DNA of 62,592 bases, from the NCBI GenBank assembly GCA_938038815.1, contig CALHTF010000053.1:1-62592 (forward strand), given 5' to 3'. Within the stretch, counting starts at the first letter, position 1; each line of letters opens with the position of its first letter. Source of the DNA: an uncultured Acidimicrobiales bacterium. GTDB taxonomy: Bacteria > Actinomycetota > Acidimicrobiia > Acidimicrobiales > SHLQ01. This document shows positions 34,601-41,358 of this stretch, one piece after another. The notes below the pieces were generated by a model. The model saw nothing but the letters and a program-made list of their open reading frames with translations. It had not been told where the DNA came from and ran no database searches. Position numbers and translations under genes: made by a program.

Positions 34601-35243
34601 GCGGAGCGCCGATCTTCTTGGCGATCTCGACCAACTGGGGGTTGGTGCGAATCTGCTCGGGAATGCCGTGATCCTGCAGTTCGACGAACAGGTTGTCCTT
34701 GCCAAAGATTTCCTGGAGGCGTCCCGCCTTCTCGAGTGCGCCCTTTTCGTCCCCGTGTAACAGCGACTGGAGCACGTGGCCGCCCAGGCACCCCGTGGTG
34801 GCGATGAGCCCTTCACTGTGGTCGTTGAGCACTTCCCAGTCGACCCGAGGCTTGTAGTAGTAGCCCTCCATAAAGGCCCGGCTCGCGACCTGGATCAGGT
34901 TCTGGTAGCCCTTGTTGTTCTCGGCCAACAGGGTGAGGTGGTAGTAGAGCTTCTTGCCACCCTCGGTGTCGCCGCCCGAGTCGTCCATCTTGCCGCGGCG
35001 AGACGGCCGCTCGGACCGGTCTTCGTGCGCCATGTACGCCTCGGTGCCAAGAATGGGCTTAATCCCCTGCTTGCGGCACTCCTTGTAGAAGTCGAGGATG
35101 CCGTACATGTTGCCGTGATCGGTGATGCCCAAGGCGGGCTGACCATCGGCGGCTGCGGCGGCGACCATGTCTTCGAGGCGCGCTGCCCCGTCGAGCATGG
35201 AGTATTCGCTATGGACGTGAAGGTGCGTGAAAGAACTAGACAA
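31662..35243 (-). CDS. dnaE: DNA polymerase III subunit alpha
   Basis: Main replicative polymerase, 1193 residues. The N-terminal PHP domain keeps its metal ligands (HLHVHSEYS, TDHGNMYG, NDSHYVH), so it could retain exonuclease activity. The polymerase active site PDIDMDFDSRYRDE is at about 412-425, with GPGRGSAAGC before it; helix-hairpin and OB-fold regions follow. No clear ribosome-binding site precedes the TTG start at 35243 (SSSFTHLHVHSEY), but nothing better lies upstream. The gene is divergent from the beta-helix protein. A palindrome and a GATAAT box precede it. Confidence 0.96.
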   Translation of the reverse strand: MSSSFTHLHVHSEYSMLDGAARLEDMVAAAAADGQPALGITDHGNMYGILDFYKECRKQGIKPILGTEAYMAHEDRSERPSRRGKMDDSGGDTEGGKKLYYHLTLLAENNKGYQNLIQVASRAFMEGYYYKPRVDWEVLNDHSEGLIATTGCLGGHVLQSLLHGDEKGALEKAGRLQEIFGKDNLFVELQDHGIPEQIRTNPQLVEIAKKIGAPLIATNDSHYVHRSDAVSHDALLCVQTGSLLSDTDRFKFHGDDHYLKSATEMRHLFREVEVSCDNTLWVAERANVEIEFGKPLLPEFPLPEGFENDDAYLEHLTFEGARIRWGEQLPDTVVERLAYELTTIRDMGFSSYFLITWDLIKHARDLGIRVGPGRGSAAGCAVAYTLWITDLDPIKYDLLFERFLNPSRISMPDIDMDFDSRYRDEMIRYCAERYGRDHVAQIVTFSQIKARAAVRDAARVLGYPYAVGDKVAKAMPPLIMGRDTPLAACFEEQPKFADGYKMAGDLRDMYNTDPDVKRVVDVAKGLEGMRRSDGIHAAAVVVTKNPLTDYLPIQRKPEAGTPIEEVPVVTQYEMNGVEELGLLKLDFLGLRNLDVISDTLELIKASQGIEVDIDNVDLEDEETYNLLARGDSIGVFQLESTPMRALMRALAPSTFKDVAALVALYRPGPMAANMHNDYADRKNARQEITYIHDDATDILEDTYGLMIYQESVMRMAQKFAGYSLAQADNLRKACGKKIREMMVKEKAGFVDGVEATGYGRELGEEMFAIIEQFADYAFNKSHSYGYGFIAYQIAYLKAHYPVEYLAALLSSVKGSLDKAAIYLNECRVMGIDVVVPNINTARMDFHPEPNLTGENDGDLGTIIFGMSAVRNVGEGLVEKLLAERDENGAFKDFYDFCQRVDSDVLNKRAVESLIQAGAFDEMGYPRQGLLSVSADIIDYTLARRKEHDMGVMSLFGEAEGGPVFDERATIPDMEFDKSVKLRREKEMLGLYISDHPLLGFEGAVRRKSDVSVTEAFDQDEGNRIKVGGVVTNLSKKWTRKGDLMAVFELEDLESSMEVMVFPRTMTEHGHKLTDDAIVIVTGRINGNDDVPNLFAQSIDVVDTTELGASKPLRLRIRPNGLESDTIDRLRDLLRNHPGESPVYLHLGNQVLQLPDDTRVDTQGGLVAELRVLLGPDSVIRERPPEEPPRAAYG

Positions 35244-35275
35244 GATCGATCGGTACTTGGGCAGTTGGGGGCGGT

Positions 35276-35303
35276 CCGGACAGATTCGGTGTCCGGGATT
35301 ATC
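35276..35303 (-). promoter_or_regulatory. candidate dnaE promoter -10 and palindrome
   Basis: On the minus strand, GATAAT (35298-35303) is a good -10 box, and CCGGACA-N7-TGTCCGG (35276-35282 and 35290-35296) lies at the expected transcription start, 33-53 bases before the dnaE TTG. The arrangement suggests an operator or leader hairpin. I see no convincing -35 box. Confidence 0.4.
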
Positions 35304-35531
35304 GGGTTTATCAGGATCGCTGCCCTAGGTCTATCGCGTTCGCCGACCCTCGGTTAACCACGCAGAGCCAACGCCTCGGTTGCGTGCCACCCCACCCACC
35401 CAAACTCGTCTAGGCTTGGAAGCTGTTTGCTGCGAGCTAGGTGCGCCTTTTGCGCAACGTGCGGGCCTCGCTTACCACTTCCCACAAGCACATCCCCACA
35501 AAAACTTCCCAATGCGGGTAAGGAATTTTTT

Positions 35532-36974
35532 ATGCGCTCAGACCAAACCACCACGTGGTCGTCAACCCGAGCAGTGCTGGCTGCACTGATTATCTTGGCC
35601 GCCATGATCGGCTCGACCCTGGCGTTGGTCCCCGGCCCGACGGCCGCCGCAGCAGGTGCAACGTCGATTCATGGGTGCGACCTCTCGCTGTCGGCCGACC
35701 GGACCGTGCGGGTGAACTCCGACGCCTCAATGCGCAAAGCCATCGACGATCGACGCCCCGGCGACCTCATCCTCGTCGACACCAACAACACGCTCGGCCC
35801 GCTTCATCTGTTGCAGAACAAGGGCGGGTATGCCGGCAAGTGGATCACCATTGCTGCGGCAAAGGGCAGGAGCCCCAAAATCGCCGCCACGGCATGGGCG
35901 GCGGTCGACATTCGCGAACCCTACGTGCAGGTCTGTGGCTTGGAATTGGCCGGTACGGCAACCTCGACCAACTGGCAAGACGTCACCCGGGTCGGCGTTT
36001 CGGTCGAGTCGACCCACCACGTTCGGGTCGTCGACAACCACATCCACAACTTCTCGCTCGGCGGCATCAACCTGAACCACTCGAACAATTTGTTCGTGCT
36101 GAACAACAACGTTCACCACAACTCGTTCTGGGGCAAGGAACAAGGCTCAGGAATTTCGGTGTATCAACCCGATGACTCGATCGGCAACAGCGACCCGAAC
36201 GCCGCGCCGTATCAAATCGTGATCAGCGGCAACAAGGTTCATCACAACGCCAACAAGGTCACCAGCACCTGGTACCGCAACGACGACGGACACCTCGTCG
36301 CCACCGACGGCAACGGCATCATCCTCGACGACTTCGAAACGCTGCAAAAGCCGAAGAACCAGCGCAACCCGTTCGACGGTAAGGCGCTGGTATCGAACAA
36401 CGTGGTCTACCGCAACGGCGGCCGAGGGATTCACGCCGGCCCCAACGGCGGACGCCACATCCACATCTTGAACAACACGAGCTACCACAACCTCACCTCG
36501 GTGGGCGACAAGTCGGTGCGCTTCGACGAGTTTGGCCGGGCCGAGATCACCATCTTTGGCACCCAGGGCCAGACCTCGTGGGACATCAAACTGATCAACA
36601 ACATCATGGTCGTCGATCCCAACCTGAACCCGAAACAGAACGAGGTTCGGGCGTTCTACCGAGGCAACATCGCCGACTGGTCGATCGAGGCCAACCACAA
36701 CAGCTTCGTCGGCGAGGCCACCAAGGGCTTCTTCAACTTCCCCGATCAACCCAACAGCCAAAGCGATCATGAACTCGGCAAACGCAGCGACCAGAACGCG
36801 ATGCCGCCGTTTCGCGACGCGGCGAACTACGACTTTCACCTCACCCGGAAATGGCGTCGGGGTAGCGGTGCCACCACCGCGTTGATCGGCAAGATCGACC
36901 ACGACGGCGACGTTCGCCCTCGCGGCAAGCGCCAAGAGCGGGGCGCCTTTGAGTTCCGCCGCAGCGGGACCTAG
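35532..36974 (+). CDS. secreted right-handed beta-helix protein
   Basis: A 480-residue exported protein. An N-terminal signal peptide (about 13-42: RAVLAALIILAAMIGSTLALVPGPTAAAA) precedes a parallel beta-helix with repeated NNxVxHN-type rungs (VVDNHIHNF, LFVLNNNVHHN, VISGNKVHHN, VSNNVVYRN, ILNNTSYHN). This fold is found in pectate lyases and related polysaccharide-active proteins; no catalytic set can be named. ATG at 35532 follows AAGGAA. A large 288-base divergent region separates it from dnaE. Confidence 0.85.
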   Translation: MRSDQTTTWSSTRAVLAALIILAAMIGSTLALVPGPTAAAAGATSIHGCDLSLSADRTVRVNSDASMRKAIDDRRPGDLILVDTNNTLGPLHLLQNKGGYAGKWITIAAAKGRSPKIAATAWAAVDIREPYVQVCGLELAGTATSTNWQDVTRVGVSVESTHHVRVVDNHIHNFSLGGINLNHSNNLFVLNNNVHHNSFWGKEQGSGISVYQPDDSIGNSDPNAAPYQIVISGNKVHHNANKVTSTWYRNDDGHLVATDGNGIILDDFETLQKPKNQRNPFDGKALVSNNVVYRNGGRGIHAGPNGGRHIHILNNTSYHNLTSVGDKSVRFDEFGRAEITIFGTQGQTSWDIKLINNIMVVDPNLNPKQNEVRAFYRGNIADWSIEANHNSFVGEATKGFFNFPDQPNSQSDHELGKRSDQNAMPPFRDAANYDFHLTRKWRRGSGATTALIGKIDHDGDVRPRGKRQERGAFEFRRSGT

Positions 36975-37004
36975 AGCGGGTTCGGTCCGACTACGCTGGT
37001 GCGT

Positions 37005-37556
37005 ATGTCTGACACTCCAGCCACGCCTGAACCCACCTCCGAGGTCCCCGAGGTCATCGAGGCCCCAAGTTCGCCTCAGCCCGCGCCGCCCAACGAGGCG
37101 GTCGATAGCCCGGCCAAGGTCATGCGGGTCGGCACGATGCTCAAACAACTCCTCGAAGAGGTCCGTACCGCGGATCTCGACGAAGCCAGCCGCGACCGGC
37201 TGCGAGACATCTACGAAACCTCGGTAGGCGAACTCGGGTCGACCCTGTCGCACGACCTTCGCGAAGAACTCAGCCGCCTGGCGCTTCCCTTTACCGAAGA
37301 CGACGTGCCGAGCGCTATCGAACTCCAGATCGCCAAGGCGCAGCTCGTTGGATGGCTCGAAGGACTCATCCAAGGCATCCAGGCCACCATGTTCGCCCAG
37401 CAGATGATGGCCCAACAACAATTCGAGCAGTTGCGAGGCCAACTCCAGCCCGGCCAAGGTGCCCCTGGCCAAGCGCCCGGCCGTCCCGGTCCTGGTGGTC
37501 AGGCACCCGGTGCACCGACCGCCAACGCCGACGACCGCCCCGGCACCTATCTCTAA
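37005..37556 (+). CDS. bpa: bacterial proteasome activator
   Basis: ATP-independent activator of the 20S proteasome (PafE/Bpa family), 183 residues. The conserved core is VMRVGTMLKQLLEEVRTADLDEASRDRL (41-68) and later ELQIAKAQLVGWLEGLIQGIQATMFAQQMMAQQQFEQLRG, which forms a ring-building helical bundle. The C-terminus ends GTYL, close to the GQYL gate-opening motif known in mycobacteria. A Pro/Gly/Ala/Gln linker precedes it. It implies a 20S proteasome elsewhere in the genome. Its ATG lies 30 bases after the beta-helix gene. Confidence 0.93.
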   Translation: MSDTPATPEPTSEVPEVIEAPSSPQPAPPNEAVDSPAKVMRVGTMLKQLLEEVRTADLDEASRDRLRDIYETSVGELGSTLSHDLREELSRLALPFTEDDVPSAIELQIAKAQLVGWLEGLIQGIQATMFAQQMMAQQQFEQLRGQLQPGQGAPGQAPGRPGPGGQAPGAPTANADDRPGTYL

Positions 37557-37563
37557 TCTGTAG

Positions 37564-37585
37564 GCTGCGCCGGCCGGCGAGCAGC
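37564..37585. terminator. GC-rich hairpin between convergent genes
   Basis: GCTGCGCCGG and CCGGCGAGCAGC form a strong hairpin with a one-base bulge, between the stops of bpa and the phosphodiesterase gene. It lacks a T run, so terminator function for either strand is only suggested by position. Confidence 0.35.
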
Positions 37586-38709
37586 TAGCGCCAGCCAGCA
37601 AGCAAGGGCACGTGCACCTCGGCGGAGGTGAACGAACCGTGGCGACCGATCAGCTCGATCGGCACGTTGTCGGCCGGGTCCTCAAAGCACCAGTTGTCTT
37701 TGGCCATCACGGCGACGTCGCCGAGTCGGGCCAACGCGTCGGGGGTAACCACCGGCCCGAACCAGCCTTCGGCCAGCATTTCGTCGCGGGTCCGGATCCA
37801 CGCTTTGTCGTCGTAGAACTCGCGAGCCATCGAGGCAATGGAGTCGGTGTCGTCGGCGTCGCGGGCGTGCAACCAGCGGAAGCGGGCTTCGCCGGTTTGG
37901 CGGGCGAGACGATCGGTGATGGTGCGAGCGAGCGGGGTTGCGGTATTGGTGCAGTCGACCTGACCGTGATCGGCGGTGACCAACAGAACGCCACCGCGCG
38001 GCAGCACCGCCAAAATGTCGTCGACCAACCGGTCGACCAGCTGCAGTTCGGCACCGTAGTGGTCGCCAAACCCGAACTCGTGGGCGGTGCGGTCGAGCCC
38101 GTCGTAGTAGGCAAACACCAATGGCGCACCGGTTCGGAGCTGGGCATCGACCTCGACGGCGATTCCCGATACGCCGCGATACCCCACATAGCGGGTACCT
38201 CGCAGGTGAGCGTCGGTAAACCCGGAGGTCACGAACTCGCCCTTGCCGACCACCGGCGGGTTTTCGCCGCCAAAGATCTCACACGGCTGGAAACTCGATG
38301 GCTCGATTCGCTTGCGGGCATCGCCTTGGGCGGTCGTCCACCGCAGCGAGTTGAGGATCTCGCCCTCGACGGCGATGCGGTACCCGACCACCCCGTGTTC
38401 GCCGGGCGGGCGCCCGGTGGTGATCGAGGTCAACGCAGTCGCCGTGGTTGTTGGGCACACCGAGGTGATCGCTCCGCCTTCCATCATCGACAACGTGGGC
38501 GCGTGCTCGGGTCGTTCGCCTAGCTGTTCCCAGCCAAGAGCATCGACCACCAGCAACACAACCTGGGTTGCGTCTCGGGCAATCGTGGGGAACCAGGAGT
38601 CCCAGGCTTCGGGCAGAGGCTCGTCAGAGAGCAGCCCGGGCACCACGTTGGTCAAACAAGCGCCGCTATAGATCGGTAGGAGTGGCTCCACCCCACTACA
38701 ATCGCACAT
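37585..38709 (-). CDS. alkaline phosphatase superfamily phosphodiesterase/nucleotide pyrophosphatase
   Basis: A 374-residue metal-dependent phosphodiesterase of the NPP type. Metal ligands appear in VVLLVVDALGWEQL (nucleophile region CPTTTATALTSITTG at about 84-98, Thr), FAYYDGLDRTAHEFG, VTADHGQVDC and the C-terminal ELIGRHGSFT. No signal peptide is visible, although metal-type phosphodiesterases of this group are often exported. Start ATG at 38709; it is divergent from the Rrf2 regulator with a 30-base spacer. Confidence 0.87.
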   Translation of the reverse strand: MCDCSGVEPLLPIYSGACLTNVVPGLLSDEPLPEAWDSWFPTIARDATQVVLLVVDALGWEQLGERPEHAPTLSMMEGGAITSVCPTTTATALTSITTGRPPGEHGVVGYRIAVEGEILNSLRWTTAQGDARKRIEPSSFQPCEIFGGENPPVVGKGEFVTSGFTDAHLRGTRYVGYRGVSGIAVEVDAQLRTGAPLVFAYYDGLDRTAHEFGFGDHYGAELQLVDRLVDDILAVLPRGGVLLVTADHGQVDCTNTATPLARTITDRLARQTGEARFRWLHARDADDTDSIASMAREFYDDKAWIRTRDEMLAEGWFGPVVTPDALARLGDVAVMAKDNWCFEDPADNVPIELIGRHGSFTSAEVHVPLLAGWR

Positions 38710-38739
38710 GGTCCCGAAGTACGTAGAGAGGGGGCACCG

Positions 38740-39189
38740 ATGAAGGTCTCGACCCGAGGCGACTATGCCAGCCGAGCGCTGTTATCGCTGGTGATGCACG
38801 ATGTTGGCGCGCCAACATCGGTGAAGGAGATTGCGGCCCGCACCGACCTACCCCAGCCCTACCTCGAGCAGATTTTGCTGGCGCTCAAGGGTGCCGGAAT
38901 CGTTCGGTCGAAGCGCGGGGTGGGCGGCGGGTACATTCTGGCCCGACCGGCCGAGGAGATCCGCCTCTCTGAGATTGTTCGGGCGGTCGACGGGCCCATC
39001 GTCGCCGGCGACTTTGGCCAACCACATACCGATGGGTCGTGTGACCACGAAGGCCAATGTGTGCTGCTGGCCATTTGGGATCACGCCGGAACCCACATGC
39101 GCGAATATCTCGACTCGTATTCCCTGGCCGATATCGCGGCGATGGCTTCGGGCACCGCTGCCTGGCCAACCGCCGCCGAGGCCGACTAA
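38740..39189 (+). CDS. Rrf2-family transcriptional regulator
   Basis: A 149-residue Rrf2 winged-helix regulator (MKVSTRGDYASRALLSLV, then LPQPYLEQILLALKGAGIVRSKRGVGGGYILARP). Family members such as IscR and NsrR bind an iron-sulfur cluster through three cysteines; here only Cys101 and Cys107 lie in the region (SCDHEGQC), with no third, so cluster binding is doubtful or uses another ligand. Start ATG with GAGAGGGGG upstream. Convergent with rluD. Targets unknown. Confidence 0.87.
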   Translation: MKVSTRGDYASRALLSLVMHDVGAPTSVKEIAARTDLPQPYLEQILLALKGAGIVRSKRGVGGGYILARPAEEIRLSEIVRAVDGPIVAGDFGQPHTDGSCDHEGQCVLLAIWDHAGTHMREYLDSYSLADIAAMASGTAAWPTAAEAD

Positions 39190-40119
39190 CTACTGAAAGC
39201 GGTCGAGCACCGTTTGCAGTTCGGCGGCGAGAGGCGCTTCGGCGTGTACCTGTTCGTAGGTGACCGGGTGCGTGAACTGCAGTTCGCTGGCATGTAAGAA
39301 CGGCCGCTCTAGGCCCTCGACGCTGTCGGACCCGCCATAGACCGGGTCGCCAAGCACCGGATAGCCAATCGAGCGCAGGTGTACCCGGATCTGATGGGTA
39401 CGCCCCGTGTCGAGATCGCAGCGCACCAGCGACGCCTTGGTTGGCTCCGAGAACCGCTTCTCGACGTGGTAGTGCGTTCGGGCCTCGCGGCCGGTCGGCA
39501 CCACCGTCATTCGGCTCGGGTCGCGATTCGACCGACCGATCGGCGCATCGATCAAACCATCGTCAGCATCGATGTTGCCCGCTACCAACGCGAGGTACCG
39601 GCGAGCCGCCGAGTGCGACATCATCTGGGCCGACAGGCCGTCGTACGCCTCGTCGGTCTTAGCCACTACCACCAGCCCACTCGTTCCCTTGTCGAGCCGG
39701 TGCACAATCCCCGGTCGGCCAGCCTGGCCAACGCCGGCCATGTCGGGGTACCGGGCCAATAGCCCGTTCACCAGCGTGCTGGCCGGATTGCCCGAACCCG
39801 GATGCACGATCAGTCCTGCTGGCTTGTTGACCACAACCACGTGGTCGTCTTCGTAGGCCACGACCACCTCGACCGATGGATCGGCCTCGGGTGGCGGCGG
39901 TTCGCCCGGTTCGGGCGGGAAGACCAATACATCGTCGGCGACCACCTTGGCCGACCGGTTGGTCACGACGCGGCCGTTGCAGGTCACCAAACCGTCGGCG
40001 ATCTGGGTCGAAACCCACGACCGACTCCGGGCGGTGATGGTAGCGATAACCCGATCGATCCGTTCGCCAGCCAGAGCGGCAGGAACGATTTCGGATTCGG
40101 TTTCCGGCGAATTCGTCAC
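39190..40119 (-). CDS. rluD: RluD-family 23S rRNA pseudouridine synthase
   Basis: Pseudouridine synthase, 309 residues, with an N-terminal S4 RNA-binding domain (RIDRVIATITARSRSWVSTQIADGLVTCNG) and catalytic Asp143 in HRLDKGTSGLVVVAK. Other family segments: VNKPAGLIVHPG and GRTHQIRVHLRSIG. GTG start at 40119. It follows lspA by six bases, a common pairing in bacteria. RluD versus a close paralogue is not settled. Confidence 0.9.
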   Translation of the reverse strand: MTNSPETESEIVPAALAGERIDRVIATITARSRSWVSTQIADGLVTCNGRVVTNRSAKVVADDVLVFPPEPGEPPPPEADPSVEVVVAYEDDHVVVVNKPAGLIVHPGSGNPASTLVNGLLARYPDMAGVGQAGRPGIVHRLDKGTSGLVVVAKTDEAYDGLSAQMMSHSAARRYLALVAGNIDADDGLIDAPIGRSNRDPSRMTVVPTGREARTHYHVEKRFSEPTKASLVRCDLDTGRTHQIRVHLRSIGYPVLGDPVYGGSDSVEGLERPFLHASELQFTHPVTYEQVHAEAPLAAELQTVLDRFQ

Positions 40120-40125
40120 CAGGGC

Positions 40126-40737
40126 CTAGAGGTCCGGATTCAGCGTTACAAGCACAATCATGATGATCACGCCACACACGATGGCGATGTCGGCCACGTT
40201 AAACACTGGCCACCACCCAACGTCGATGAAATCGACCACGAGACCCTTGAGAAAGCCATCGCCCCGGCGAAAGAGTCGGTCGCCAACATTGCCCAGCGCA
40301 CCACCCGCAATCATGCCAATCACGATCTGCGCGCCCCGGTGCGCTTTGTTGCGTGCCATCCAGAACAGCCACACCGAAACGCCCAACGCGGCAATGCCGA
40401 AAACCGGACCTAGTCCACCGCCCGCGCTAAAGGCCGCCCCGTCGTTAAAGAGCAGCCGGAACCGGGCACCAAACGCCAGGTCGATGGGTTCGTCAGCAAG
40501 GCTCCCCAGCGCCCAATTCTTGGTGAGGTAGTCGGCCAGGATGACCACGGCGGCCACCAGGGGTGCTAGCCACGGCCGGATGAGACCACCGGGGATGGTT
40601 TCGGTGACGTTGGTTTCAGCGTCGGGGTTAGCGACGTCCGAGTCCGCCAGCTTTGTATTCGACTCGTTCGAGGGCCCACGGGATTGCTCGGAGTCGTTCT
40701 TTAGGGATTGGCTGTCCGGAGTGGATGCAGATTCCAT
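40126..40737 (-). CDS. lspA: lipoprotein signal peptidase
   Basis: Membrane aspartyl protease that cleaves prolipoprotein signal peptides, 203 residues. Four membrane segments, with the catalytic Asp in GALGNVGDRLF and the second in VFNVADIAIVCGVI, and NDGAAFS before them. The conserved domain starts at about residue 54; the first 50 residues are a hydrophilic Ser/Asn/Glu extension. The ATG at 40737 gives an out-of-frame overlap of about 110 bases with the DksA-like gene; no better start is visible in between. Confidence 0.9.
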   Translation of the reverse strand: MESASTPDSQSLKNDSEQSRGPSNESNTKLADSDVANPDAETNVTETIPGGLIRPWLAPLVAAVVILADYLTKNWALGSLADEPIDLAFGARFRLLFNDGAAFSAGGGLGPVFGIAALGVSVWLFWMARNKAHRGAQIVIGMIAGGALGNVGDRLFRRGDGFLKGLVVDFIDVGWWPVFNVADIAIVCGVIIMIVLVTLNPDL

Positions 40738-41221
40738 ACGTTCCGTCTTTGATTCGAATGAGCGCTCGATCGATTTCGTCGACCGCCGCTCGAGCCTGGG
40801 CGCTGAGCGCAAGATCGCGCTCTCGTTCGACAGCCAAGGTGTCACCCTCGCCTGATTCTTCATCAAATTGTACGTCGCCAGGCTCTCGATCTTCCATCAG
40901 CGAGTCGGCTTCTTCTTTGAGGACCTTGGCCGAGTGGACGTACCGGGCCCGCTCTTCGACGAGGAGGTCTTTCATCTCGTCGAGGAATTTCTTGTCGAAC
41001 TTGTTCTTGATGACCTTTTTGGCCGGGGCCTTTTTCGCCGCCGCCTTCTTGGCTGCCGGCTTTTTGGCCGCCGTTTTCTTGGCGGTCGCCTTTTTCGCCG
41101 TGGATTTCTTCGCGGCGGCCTTCTTGGTCTTCTTCGCCGTCGTCTTGGCGGCTTTCTTGGCCGGCTTTTTGGCCGCTTTCTTCGCCGTTGCCTTCTTCGC
41201 CGCAGTTTTCTTCGCTGCCAT
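40628..41221 (-). CDS. DksA/TraR-like protein with histone H1-like Lys/Ala tail
   Basis: A 197-residue protein in two parts. Residues 1-70 are a Lys/Ala repeat ([10 protein letters not shown]) of the histone H1 type that binds DNA. The rest is a DksA/TraR coiled-coil and finger-like end. In the finger only Cys165 remains ([28 protein letters not shown]); the other cysteines of the usual Cys4 zinc site are replaced. The ATG at 41221 follows GAGGA. It lies between divIVA and lspA. A -10-like TATACT box is at 41290-41295. Confidence 0.85.
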   Translation of the reverse strand: MAAKKTAAKKATAKKAAKKPAKKAAKTTAKKTKKAAAKKSTAKKATAKKTAAKKPAAKKAAAKKAPAKKVIKNKFDKKFLDEMKDLLVEERARYVHSAKVLKEEADSLMEDREPGDVQFDEESGEGDTLAVERERDLALSAQARAAVDEIDRALIRIKDGTYGICIHSGQPIPKERLRAIPWALERVEYKAGGLGRR

Positions 41222-41289
41222 AGTGTCCTCTCAGCTCACCAAACGCTGCGGTTTGAGGCCGCAAAACCGTCTAGTGATTAACCCGCCGG

Positions 41290-41295
41290 AGTATA
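41290..41295 (-). promoter_or_regulatory. candidate -10 box upstream of DksA-like gene
   Basis: On the minus strand TATACT (plus-strand AGTATA) lies 69-74 bases before the DksA-like start. A matching -35 box is not clear. The 137-base gap between divIVA and this gene would allow a separate promoter. Confidence 0.35.
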
Positions 41296-41358
41296 CGGCC
41301 AGAACGCACAAATGCACGTCATGCCCACCATTTATTGCAAATTTTTGGGCAGAAACCG

